Origin: Planctomycetaceae bacterium
GTDB lineage: Bacteria > Planctomycetota > Planctomycetia > Pirellulales > Thermoguttaceae
DNA: 9,429 nt
Direction: 5' to 3'
NCBI GenBank assembly: GCA_031266315.1
Contig: JAISBG010000248.1
Span: 1 to 9,429, forward strand
How positions within the stretch are numbered: the stretch's first letter is position 1; the number at the start of each line of letters is the position of its first letter. The position numbers and the translations under genes are program-made. Under the pieces are notes generated by a model. It was not told the DNA's origin, searched no databases, and worked only from the letters and a program-made list of their open reading frames with translations. Of the stretch, positions 1 through 7,100 are shown piece by piece.

Positions 1-2
1 CA

Positions 3-74
3 AACCCGGCCACAACTCCCAGCCAAACCCCCCCACCCCCGGGGGGGGGGCGGCAGTATGTAGGAGAGAGTTAA
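3..74 (+). CDS. Possible 3' end of an upstream gene (Pro/Gly-rich tail)
   Basis: The frame beginning at position 3 is open from the window edge to a TAA at 72-74 and reads as a proline-rich then glycine-rich tail ending [10 protein letters not shown]. The stop lies three bases before an ATG at 78 and overlaps its Shine-Dalgarno sequence, a spacing typical of genes in one operon. Against it, the stretch contains C7, C5 and G10 runs, so the reading frame cannot be trusted. The frame starting at position 1 also ends in a stop (TAG 61-63), and the third frame is open throughout. No family can be recognised from about 23 residues. Confidence 0.25.
   Translation, partial: NPATTPSQTPPPPGGGRQYVGES
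28..50. repeat. C/G homopolymer tract
   Basis: The tract is C7, A, C5, then G10, so positions 36-45 are a perfect C5/G5 palindrome. It is compositionally unlike the rest of the window, which is moderately AT-rich. Because it sits at the window edge it may be a contig-end or sequencing artefact, although a genuine slippery, length-variable tract is possible. Confidence 0.6.
62..68 (+). promoter_or_regulatory. Ribosome binding site for ATG 78
   Basis: AGGAGAG at 62-68 lies nine bases before ATG 78. This is the only good Shine-Dalgarno/ATG pair in front of the DUF1559 reading frame. It argues that translation begins at 78 in the frame that later needs a shift, and not at TTG 161, which has no purine-rich site before it. 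Confidence 0.55.
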
Positions 75-77
75 GAA

Positions 78-160
78 ATGAGCATGGAGAGTGTTGGCTT
101 TCCGAATACTTTTCCACAAGATTCTTACAACTCATTCGTTCTTCACCGTTTGGCTTTACA
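78..160 (+). other. Out-of-frame 5' leader of the DUF1559 gene (ATG 78, frameshift near 137)
   Basis: From ATG 78 the frame reads [20 protein letters not shown] and then runs to a TGA at 180-182. The frame carrying the prepilin motif reads [13 protein letters not shown] from 137. The two join exactly if one C is added at position 137, so that TTC-GT becomes TTC-CGT. That would give a 20-residue leader running into the type III signal sequence. I see no classical slippery heptamer. A one-base deletion, either a sequencing/assembly error or a real null mutation, is the simplest reading. The leader's function is otherwise only that of a prepilin-type N-terminus. Confidence 0.5.
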
Positions 161-1240
161 TTGGTCGAACTTCTGGTGGTGATTGCGATTATCGGCGTGT
201 TAATCGCACTTCTGTTGCCGGCAGTTCAGGCGGCTCGTGAGGCGGCAAGGCGGATGCAATGTACCAATCATCTCAAACAAATTGGTATTGCCTTACACAA
301 TTACCATGATTTAAATGATGCTTTTCCGCCAACCAGGACAGGTTGGGACGATGATACAGGAGGTAACGGAAACCACAGTGGTACCAGTTATATTGTTCCG
401 CTTCTTCCTTTTATGGAACAACAAGCGGCGTATGAAGGTATTACCGCCCAACGTTTCCGTCCCGGATACAATACAGGTAATACAGAATATAATGCGTTAA
501 ATTGTTCTACTCTCGGCTGTCCTTCCGACCCCGGTTTTAAAGCACCACGCCATCTCGGAGTAACAAGTTCAACACCTGGTCGCCAACGTTGCTGTTATGT
601 CGGTTCGGGCGGTGATACTTGTGCTCATTCAGAAAGTGCTCAAACCACTCGAGGATTTTTTCTTGGAGGAACAGGTAATATTGGTTATGGTTCCCGAAAA
701 CTTCTTTGCACTTCATTTCAAATGATTACAGACGGAACATCCAATACGATTGCCGTAGCAGAAACAGCAACTTCCGCACAAGATAATGATACCAACCGAA
801 AATCCGGTGTTCAAGCAGTTGCCAGTGCCGGTTATCAAACTCCACAAAATTGTTTGAATGCGGTTCCTTATGGTTCTTCCATTACAAATCCGGCAGGCAC
901 AAATGGGCGGGGTGTTAATTATGCCGACGGACGACCGGGAATTATGTATTTCCAAACGATTATGCCGCCCAATTCACCGAATTGTAATTCCAATGGAGTA
1001 AGTGTTGGACATCCCGGTTTTGCTCCAATGAATATGAGTACAACAAGTTACCATTCCGGCGGAGTTAACGGTCTTTATGCAGATGCGTCGGTTCATTTTA
1101 TTTCAGATACTATTAATTGCGGTTCAATGAGTACTGTTGCGGCAATTTCACCCGCAAACGAACCTCGAGGGGCAAGCCCTTATGGTGTCTGGGGAGCACT
1201 CGGTTCCATTGCCGGCGGCGAAAGTCAATCAGTACCTTAG
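161..1240 (+). CDS. DUF1559 family prepilin-like protein (type II secretion/pilin N-terminus, H-X9-DG-type C-terminus)
   Basis: The protein begins inside a type IV pilin-like motif. The codons for G-F-T lie just upstream (152-160), so the expected prepilin peptidase cut is between G (152-154) and F (155-157), placing the conserved Glu at mature position 5. A hydrophobic helix follows ([20 protein letters not shown]), then the DUF1559 signature [11 protein letters not shown] with [15 protein letters not shown] and FPP. Near the C-terminus, about residues 298-316, [20 protein letters not shown] fits the H-X9-DG region, but with Asp-Ala in place of Asp-Gly. Several cysteines in the central part suggest disulfides in an exported domain. 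In this family the protein is expected to be anchored by its N-terminal helix with the bulk outside the cytoplasm; its exact role is unknown. The TTG start given is only the first start codon in the motif-bearing frame: it would omit G-F-T and has no RBS. The true start is more likely ATG 78 with a one-base shift. A lipoprotein gene follows 34 bp downstream. The family call is secure; the start is not. Confidence 0.9.
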   Translation: MVELLVVIAIIGVLIALLLPAVQAAREAARRMQCTNHLKQIGIALHNYHDLNDAFPPTRTGWDDDTGGNGNHSGTSYIVPLLPFMEQQAAYEGITAQRFRPGYNTGNTEYNALNCSTLGCPSDPGFKAPRHLGVTSSTPGRQRCCYVGSGGDTCAHSESAQTTRGFFLGGTGNIGYGSRKLLCTSFQMITDGTSNTIAVAETATSAQDNDTNRKSGVQAVASAGYQTPQNCLNAVPYGSSITNPAGTNGRGVNYADGRPGIMYFQTIMPPNSPNCNSNGVSVGHPGFAPMNMSTTSYHSGGVNGLYADASVHFISDTINCGSMSTVAAISPANEPRGASPYGVWGALGSIAGGESQSVP

Positions 1241-1263
1241 CCCGATTATTTTATCGTACATTT

Positions 1264-1269
1264 AAGGAG
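1264..1269 (+). promoter_or_regulatory. Ribosome binding site deciding the lipoprotein start
   Basis: AAGGAG at 1264-1269 is five bases before ATG 1275. The alternative GTG at 1269 overlaps this site and cannot be served by it, so ATG 1275 is the preferred start. Confidence 0.75.
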
Positions 1270-1274
1270 TGAAT

Positions 1275-1793
1275 ATGTATCAAAAATTTTTTGACTTGCG
1301 GATAATTTTGTTTACAACAATCGTATTGTTTTCCATTGGTTGCGATCATTCTTCCTCAATGTTACCTGACGTGGTACCAGCGGTGGTCGAAATTGTTGAT
1401 AATTCTGTACCGATTGAAAATGTCAATGTCGTTTTAACACCGATTACCCCGACGAGTAATATCGTTTGTGGTGGTAAATCCGGCGCAACGGGACGAGTAA
1501 ACCTTTTTACTACATGGGCTTCGTATCGAAAATCGGGCGTTCCCAAAGGAGAATACCGGATTACGTTGATAGAAGAAATTAGTATTCCACAAACAAAAAC
1601 AATGGAAGAATATAAAACCATGTCAGAATCGGAACAATTGGCTTATGACAAGGAACGCACCAAACAGATTTTGGCGATTCCACGAAAAATTCCCGCCGAA
1701 TTGTCCGACATTGCTCAAACACCGCTTATGTGGACTGTTGATCCGAAAAACAATGTCAATTTCCGAATTAATGTTGCTGAATATCGAAAATAA
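1275..1793 (+). CDS. Small lipoprotein with probable transthyretin/carboxypeptidase-regulatory-like beta domain
   Basis: This is a 172-residue protein. The N-terminus has one basic/hydrophobic segment (RIILFTTIVLFSIGC) ending in a lipobox-like S-I-G-C with Cys23 as the likely lipidated residue, so it is expected to be exported and membrane-anchored. Ser at -3 is weaker than the usual Leu. After a Ser-rich spacer, residues about 35-110 show the pattern of a small beta sandwich: VEIVDNSVPIENVNVVLTPI, then a Gly-rich SGATGRVNLFTT step and GVPKGEYRITLIEE. These correspond to the 'V-x-G-x-P-L-x-x-A-x-V-x-F-x-P ... T-D-x-x-G-x-F ... P-x-G-x-Y-x-V-x-V' pattern common in planctomycete lipoproteins. 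A charged Glu/Lys-rich stretch (about residues 96-138) and a final hydrophobic strand follow. It sits 34 bp behind the DUF1559 gene and is probably co-transcribed, an arrangement often seen in this phylum. No enzymatic motif is visible and the function is unknown. Confidence 0.8.
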   Translation: MYQKFFDLRIILFTTIVLFSIGCDHSSSMLPDVVPAVVEIVDNSVPIENVNVVLTPITPTSNIVCGGKSGATGRVNLFTTWASYRKSGVPKGEYRITLIEEISIPQTKTMEEYKTMSESEQLAYDKERTKQILAIPRKIPAELSDIAQTPLMWTVDPKNNVNFRINVAEYRK

Positions 1794-1854
1794 TTTTTTT
1801 GTAATTATTCAGTGGAATTTTCATTTTTAACACGCAAAAGATGTGGACGATTTC

Positions 1855-1989
1855 TTCGCTATTTGCTAAAAAGGTCGCGCCGGTTGAGTTATTAACTGAC
1901 TCCAAAACGGAAGGCAATTCAGTTTGCCGTCGTTAATCTAATTCCCTGTCGGCGAGTACGCCGACGGCGACCTTTTAGCAAATAGCGAA
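1855..1989. repeat. 135-bp structured element with 23/24-bp terminal inverted repeats
   Basis: The left arm (1855-1878) begins TTCGCTATTTGC and the right arm (1967-1989) ends GCAAATAGCGAA. They are complementary over 23 pairs with one unpaired A in the left arm. The interior holds a perfect 7-bp hairpin, GTCGGCG (1948-1954) with CGCCGAC (1959-1965) and loop AGTA. A mutually exclusive 7-bp pairing is GCCGTCG (1926-1932) with CGACGGC (1962-1968). A smaller stem is GGCAA (1913-1917) with TTGCC (1924-1928). A third copy of GGTCGC follows the right arm at 1991-1996. There is no ORF inside and no obvious target-site duplication. It resembles a MITE-like or REP-like dispersed element; neither arm is followed by a T-tract that would make it a conventional terminator. 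Confidence 0.7.
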
Positions 1990-2064
1990 AGGTCGCCCAC
2001 CTTATGTTTGCTTTTCGCGGTAAAAAGGCAACTCATCTATCGACTCTCCCCAGAATAGAGGCTC

Positions 2065-2092
2065 TTGAAAGAGACGATTTTTTCTGTAAAAT
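2065..2092 (+). promoter_or_regulatory. Candidate sigma-70-type promoter upstream of asnS
   Basis: TTGAAA (2065-2070) and TAAAAT (2087-2092) each match the bacterial consensus at five of six positions with a 16-bp spacer. The -10 lies about 90 bp before the asnS start and downstream of the inverted-repeat element. This is only a pattern match in AT-rich intergenic DNA, and planctomycete promoters are poorly defined. Confidence 0.3.
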
Positions 2093-2181
2093 GAAATACC
2101 TCTTGTCCGCTCATTTGAAACCGAAAATAGAATAATCGTTGTGAGTGGTAGAGAAATTTAGGAACTTGCTATTATTGACCA

Positions 2182-3597
2182 ATGACCAAAACTACGATGA
2201 CTTATGAAAAATTGACGGTTGCCGAAGCTAGAAAAGCAGAGGCGATTGGTAAAGATGTTTTACTTCAGGGGTGGGTTCGAACACGGCGCGATTCCAAAGC
2301 GGGGTTCAGTTTTGTTGAGTTAAACGACGGTTCTTCCTTTGGAAATATTCAACTCCTTATTTCTAAAGAACTTCCAAATTACGAGACAACCGTCAAATCT
2401 ATTACCGCCGGTAGTTCGATGACGGTTCAAGGAACAGTGAAAGCATCGCCGGGGCAAGGACAAGAAACAGAAATTGAGGCAAAAGTTGTCGAATTGGTCG
2501 GTGCTGCCGATCCGGCAACTTATCCGCTTCAGAAAAAAGGACATTCGTTGGAATTTTTGCGTTCGATTGCCCATTTGCGTGTGCGAACCAATACGTTTGG
2601 GGCAGTTGCAAGAATTAGGAATCGGGTGAGTTTTTCGATTCATCAATTTTTTCAGGAAAACGGTTTTTTCTATGTTCACACTCCAATTATTACTGCCAGC
2701 GATTGCGAAGGTGCGGGACAGATGTTCCACGTTAGTTCGCTCAATCCCGACGATTCGCCTAAAGACGATGCCGGAAAAGTTGATTTTTCTCAAGACTTTT
2801 TTGGCAAACCGTCTTATCTGACGGTGAGCGGTCAGTTGAATGTGGAAACTTACTGTGCCGGTTTGAGCAGGGTTTATACCTTCGGACCGACATTTCGCGC
2901 GGAAAACTCGAACACCTCGCGTCATGCCGCTGAATTTTGGATGATCGAACCGGAAATCGCGTTCTGCGAACTCGAAGAGAATATGGAATGGGCAGAAAAA
3001 TTTTTGAAACGACTCATCGCCGATGTTCTGCAACACAGCGCCGAAGACATCGCATTCTTTAACGAGCAAATTGATAAAACCTTAATCGATACACTGCAAC
3101 ATGTTTTATCGAGTCAATTTATCCGCTTGTCTTATACCGAAGCGGTTGACCTTTTAATTCAATCAGGTCGGAAATTTGATTACAAAGTCGAATGGGGAAT
3201 TGATTTGCAGAGTGAACATGAACGTTATTTAACGGAAGAACATTTTAAGAGTCCGGTTATTTTGTACGATTACCCGAAAACAATCAAACCGTTTTATATG
3301 CGGGTTAATGAAGACGGCAAAACGGTAAGAGCAATGGATGTTCTTGTTCCGAAAGTCGGTGAAATTATCGGCGGCAGTGAGCGGGAATACCAGTTGGATG
3401 TTCTCGAAACGCGAATGAAGGAACAAAAACTTGATCTGGAAGCCTATCGTTGGTACGCTGATTTACGGCGTTACGGAACCGTACCGCACAGCGGTTTCGG
3501 TTTGGGACTTGAACGGGCGTTGATGTTCCTTACCGGCATCGCCAATATCCGCGACGTGTTGCCGTTCCCGCGAACTCCGGGAAATTGCGAATTTTAG
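2182..3597 (+). CDS. asnS: Asparaginyl-tRNA synthetase (AsnRS, class IIb)
   Basis: This cytoplasmic enzyme attaches L-asparagine to tRNA(Asn) using ATP. At 471 residues it matches the usual bacterial length (E. coli about 466). Residues about 10-125 form the N-terminal OB-fold anticodon-binding domain, recognisable by [20 protein letters not shown] and [19 protein letters not shown]. The class II catalytic core follows. Motif 1 lies around [22 protein letters not shown] (residues about 161-182). The [19 protein letters not shown] segment is typical of AsnRS. Motif 2 starts at [11 protein letters not shown] with Arg239. Motif 3 is GFGLGLER with Arg445, followed by [12 protein letters not shown] at the C-terminus. 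All expected motifs are present and nothing suggests inactivation. The start at ATG 2182 follows an in-frame TGA at 2176-2178 and has no good RBS nearby (AGGAA is 17 bases away); ATG 2197, five codons later, is the alternative and is no better served. The gene is flanked by long repeat-bearing spacers, so it is probably transcribed alone. Confidence 0.97.
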   Translation: MTKTTMTYEKLTVAEARKAEAIGKDVLLQGWVRTRRDSKAGFSFVELNDGSSFGNIQLLISKELPNYETTVKSITAGSSMTVQGTVKASPGQGQETEIEAKVVELVGAADPATYPLQKKGHSLEFLRSIAHLRVRTNTFGAVARIRNRVSFSIHQFFQENGFFYVHTPIITASDCEGAGQMFHVSSLNPDDSPKDDAGKVDFSQDFFGKPSYLTVSGQLNVETYCAGLSRVYTFGPTFRAENSNTSRHAAEFWMIEPEIAFCELEENMEWAEKFLKRLIADVLQHSAEDIAFFNEQIDKTLIDTLQHVLSSQFIRLSYTEAVDLLIQSGRKFDYKVEWGIDLQSEHERYLTEEHFKSPVILYDYPKTIKPFYMRVNEDGKTVRAMDVLVPKVGEIIGGSEREYQLDVLETRMKEQKLDLEAYRWYADLRRYGTVPHSGFGLGLERALMFLTGIANIRDVLPFPRTPGNCEF

Positions 3598-3726
3598 TTC
3601 TATAAATCAGACTAGCCGTTCACAAAAAGTCAAAATAAAGGTGATATATTGCGTTAGGGTTGTAATTTGTATTTTTTAAAGACTCACGGGACTGCTCTCG
3701 TTACGTAAAAGCAGTCTATCTATCAT
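3598..3726. other. Intergenic spacer after asnS with a weak hairpin
   Basis: This stretch is AT-rich with no ORF or RNA gene that I can support. The only structure is a 7-bp stem, GACTGCT (3690-3696) with AGCAGTC (3710-3716), whose 13-base loop contains the palindrome TTACGTAA (3701-3708). It could end asnS transcription, but it lacks a following T-run, so I do not call it a terminator. Confidence 0.4.
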
Positions 3727-3915
3727 CAACCTCATTTTCAACCTAATTTTTCTGACGAAACCACCTCAGTAGCATATCAATTCCCTCCAAACTAACCTCA
3801 TTACCTCATTTTACCTTATTGATAATTTTTAATGAGGTAATGAGGTAAGTATATTTTTGTCCTTTTTGCTACTGAGGTTGTTTTTGTTAGGAAAATTAGG
3901 TTGAAAATGAGGTTG
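3727..3915. repeat. 189-bp nested palindrome built from ACCTCATT-type 8-mers
   Basis: Three pairs of arms are nested symmetrically. The outer arms 3727-3751 and 3891-3915 pair over 24 bp, with a 4- versus 5-base A/T run. The middle arms 3763-3774 and 3867-3878 are 12 bp and perfect. The inner arms 3795-3810 and 3831-3846 are 16 bp and perfect, around a 20-base loop. The unpaired stretches between arms are near-equal on the two sides (about 11 and 12, then 20 and 20 bases). Each half carries repeated 8-mers: ACCTCATT or close variants at 3729, 3741, 3763, 3795, 3803 and 3813 on the left, and the complement (AATGAGGT type) at 3831, 3839, 3871, 3894 and 3906 on the right. The outer left arm is itself two tandem 12-mers, CAACCTCATTTT and CAACCTAATTTT. 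No ORF is present. It may be a MITE-like element, an array of inverted protein-binding sites, or a structured RNA. Confidence 0.75.
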
Positions 3916-3990
3916 CCGCTAGATTACTTTTCTGTAATAGGAACAATCCAGTGAATCCTTAAAAATACCAAATACAACTTAACACAGTAA

Positions 3991-4130
3991 GCAACTTCTA
4001 AAAACCTATTTTTTGACAGGATTTACAGAATTAACATGATAAAAAATCAAATAAAATCCAGTAAGTCGTGTCTAGCTTGTCAAAAAATAATCTTTGCTAT
4101 TTGTATTTGTTAAAGGTTTTTAGAAGTTGC
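3991..4130. repeat. 140-bp second inverted-repeat element upstream of the DUF2339 gene
   Basis: The outer arms GCAACTTCTAAAAACCT (3991-4007) and AGGTTTTTAGAAGTTGC (4114-4130) are perfect 17-bp complements. Directly inside on the left, and after a 24-base unpaired stretch on the right, a 12-bp pair follows: TATTTTTTGACA (4007-4018) with TGTCAAAAAATA (4078-4089). A 6-bp pair is possible further in (GGATTT 4019-4024 with AAATCC 4054-4059). The interior phrase around GACAGGATTTACAGAATTAACA resembles intergenic repeats that I recall from many uncultured bacteria; this is a recollection only. The element ends 57 bp before the DUF2339 start, so its right arm could lie in that gene's promoter or leader. 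Confidence 0.7.
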
Positions 4131-4177
4131 CAGTATATTTTTCGTATCTTTTCATGTGTTTCGCGTTAAAATTTTAT

Positions 4178-4183
4178 TGGAAA
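4178..4183 (+). promoter_or_regulatory. Weak ribosome binding site of the DUF2339 gene
   Basis: TGGAAA at 4178-4183 is four bases before ATG 4188 in otherwise T-rich sequence. It is a poor match to the Shine-Dalgarno consensus but is the only purine-rich site near the first ATG. The start is further supported because translation enters a membrane helix at once. Confidence 0.4.
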
Positions 4184-4187
4184 TTAT

Positions 4188-7100
4188 ATGGTATATTTTT
4201 TAATTGGAATTTGTATTGTTGGTCTTTTTTTCATGGGACCGATTGCGTTTATGTGGTGTTGCAGCCTGAGTTCGCGTATTCGTGAATTAGAGGAACAGAA
4301 AGAACGTCTTGAATTGATGTTGCAAAGGCAATTGATGCCGGCTGTTAAAAAAACAGTTGTTCCGAATAGGACAGAACCAGAAACTGTAAAAGATATAGGA
4401 GCAACGGAAATAGTTGAAACAACGGGAGCGACAGAAGATATTTTGACCGCGATACAAACGGCGAAAGAACAAATTGTCAAACAACAACTTCCGCCGGTGA
4501 GTGATCCGGCAATTATTAGCGATCCGGCGTTACGAACAGCAACACAATGGGCGCAAGCAATTCCTCTTAATACCGTTGCGAAAAATGAAGCGCCGCCGGA
4601 TTGGTCGATTCCGAAACAAAAACATGTTCCAACAACACCAGCAGACTCCGAATCAACATCTTCCGTAACAACACCATTATCAGTGCCGCCGGACAAAAAA
4701 CCGCAAACGGATGAGGAATGGGAACAGATAAATCCTGCAACACTAACAAAAGAAGATAACATCGTTTGGCAATCGGTTGAACTTTGGATTGGTCGTAAAC
4801 TTCTTGGTTGGGTTGCCGTGTTGGGATTTATTGTTTCAGCAGCTTTGTTGATTCGGCACGCGGTTCAATCCGGTTGGGTTGGTCCCGAACTGAAAGTTTG
4901 CGGTATTGCGGTTTTCGGAGTTGCATTTCTTGGAGCCGGAAAGTATTTTTGGAACAACGGTTGGCAACGCTTTTCCACAATGCTTTCCAGTGCGGGAATC
5001 ATTATATTGTTTCAAGCGGGTTACGCTTCGTTTGCGTTTTACAAATTAATTTCTGTTTCAACGGCAAGTGTTGTCATGCCGTTTATTATTCTTGGTTCTT
5101 TTTTACTCTCATGGCATTACACGTCAAAATTACTCGGTATCATTTCCATTCTCGGCGGTCTTGCTGTTCCGATACTTCTTTCGACAAACACGGATCGTTA
5201 TACCGAATTATTTACGTATCTGATTATTCTGAATATCGGAACAGTAATTCTTGTTAATCTTCTGCAACGGGCACCAATCGGTTTTCTTGCTTTTTTCGGT
5301 ACACAAATTGAATTTTGGATGTGGTATTCCGACTATTATTATCCGATTCATTCCATTCCGCCGGAAAAACTCGCCGCTGTTTTGATTTTTCACGGTATGT
5401 TTTATTTTGTTTACCTTGCTGATACAACAATTGCCGCAATGATTCCCCGTGTTCATGCTTTGCCGACTTGGGACGATGCGATGCGGGCGATTCTTTCGCC
5501 GATTATTTTGTTCGGAACAATCTGGCAATTATTACGTAACGATTTAACATTTGGTTCGTGGCTTGGTGTTACGGCATTTATTGGAGCGGATTGGTATGGA
5601 TTGCTTGCTGTACTTTATTCACGGCATCTTGCCGGAATTTGGAACACGAATATCAATATTGAACAAAAATTATCCGCCTATTATTGGAAAGCGGCTCCGG
5701 CTGCCGCAACCGTTATTGCGTTGGGATTCGTTGCGATTGGTATTCCGTTACATTTTGATGCCGCATGGATTGCTCTCGGCTGGGTTACGGTTTTTGCCGG
5801 ATTGTGGTACTTCGGACATCGGCAAGACAACAAAACATTCCGCGTCATGGCACTTGTTTTCGCAACACTTGGTGTTTTCCGTTTATTGTACGACATTTTT
5901 GAACCGGCAACCTCCAATCAATCCGTTTCGATTTTAACAAGATTGCCTGTTCTTTCTTTTTTCGATTTACCTTCATTTGTAGCAATTTCTATTGCAATTT
6001 TTATAACAGTTCCGGTACACCGGTTGCTTGCGGCGGGAAACAAACAATCACAACTCCCGTTTAACTTCGGGATTGGTTTGATAAGTTACGGTTTTATGGT
6101 TTTATTTCTGTCCATAGAATTGCTGCAATATTTCACGCTCCGTCCCGAACTTTACATTCTTCACAACCATTGGGCAACACTTTTGCTCACCGTTCTTTGG
6201 ATTCTTTGTGCGTTACTGTTATTTGAAACCGGTGTTGTGTTCCGCTCGCTTGCTTTGCGAAATACCGCATTGTTTGCGTTTCTTGTTGTAATAATAAAAA
6301 TGTTGCTCGATTTCGACGACGCAAGAGGACATTTTTCAGAACCAATTTGGAATCCATTTTGTCCGGTCATTATTTTTTCAAGTCTGGTATTGATTGGTGT
6401 TGCTGTTCAGGAACGACGAAGCAAACGATTGACGAACGAAAATATCACGGGAATTTTGGGTGTTGCGGGAATTTTTTTATTACTGGGCGTTTTATCAGTC
6501 GAATGTTATCAGTTTTTCTTACAAAATCCGACTCTGTTACCGACTCCGTTGGAAACATGGAGCGATACTGCAACAAGAACTATTGCAAGCGGGACATTAT
6601 CGATTCTTTGGACGTGTTATGCTCTTATCTTATTTATGTTAGGAATATCGTTTCAGGAAAAAGTTTTGCGGGTTTGCGGTCTCATTGTATTTTTCGCAAC
6701 ACTGGTCAAAATTGCGTGTATAGAACTTGTCCAACGCCCTGATTACAATATTGCGTTTGTTAATCCGTATTTTATGACAATGCTTGTGCCGGTATTAACT
6801 GTTATGTCAATCGGAATCTGGACGGCTCGAATCAAACCGTTGGAAGATAAAACGGAACGAGATGCATTTCTTTTCGCCGGTTTATCAAGTGTGATGTTGT
6901 TTTGGCTATTTCTGTCGATTGAATGTTTTGTTTATTTTCACAAAAATCCATTCTCTGTTGACCCGACAACAAGCGTATTTATTGCAACAGCGTCCTTGCC
7001 GGTTCTTTGGACATTGTTTGGCGGAATGTTGATTGTTATCGGAACGGCGGGTCAATCTGTTTGGCTTCGCGGTTTCGGATTACTTGTTTTTGCCGTAACA

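Noticed and set aside
1855..1989. Interpretation as a terminator of the lipoprotein gene
   Set aside because: The arms are 88 bases apart and the right arm is not followed by a T-tract, so this is not a normal intrinsic terminator.
2062..2083. CTCTT/AAGAG hairpin followed by a run of six T, as an intrinsic terminator
   Set aside because: The stem is only 4-5 bp with a tiny loop and the T-run starts four bases after it, which is too weak to call.
2091..2135. 14-codon ATG frame (MKYLLSAHLKPKIE) upstream of asnS
   Set aside because: It has no ribosome site and overlaps the candidate -10 box. There is no sign of a leader-peptide attenuator such as an Asn-codon run followed by a terminator.
2320..3069. 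249-residue open frame on the - strand
   Set aside because: It lies wholly within asnS, whose motifs are complete, and its translation shows no recognisable domain. It is a shadow frame.
3727..3915. Replication origin
   Set aside because: There are no DnaA-box-like TTATCCACA motifs and no dnaA, dnaN or other origin-associated gene in the window.
3727..4130. CRISPR array
   Set aside because: The repeated 8- and 12-mers are too short and are arranged as inverted arms rather than regularly spaced direct repeats with unique spacers.
4184..4762. 192-residue open frame on the - strand, Ser/Gly/Cys-rich
   Set aside because: It is antisense to the N-terminal helix and Pro/Thr-rich linker of the DUF2339 protein. 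The low-complexity composition mirrors the repetitive codons of the other strand.
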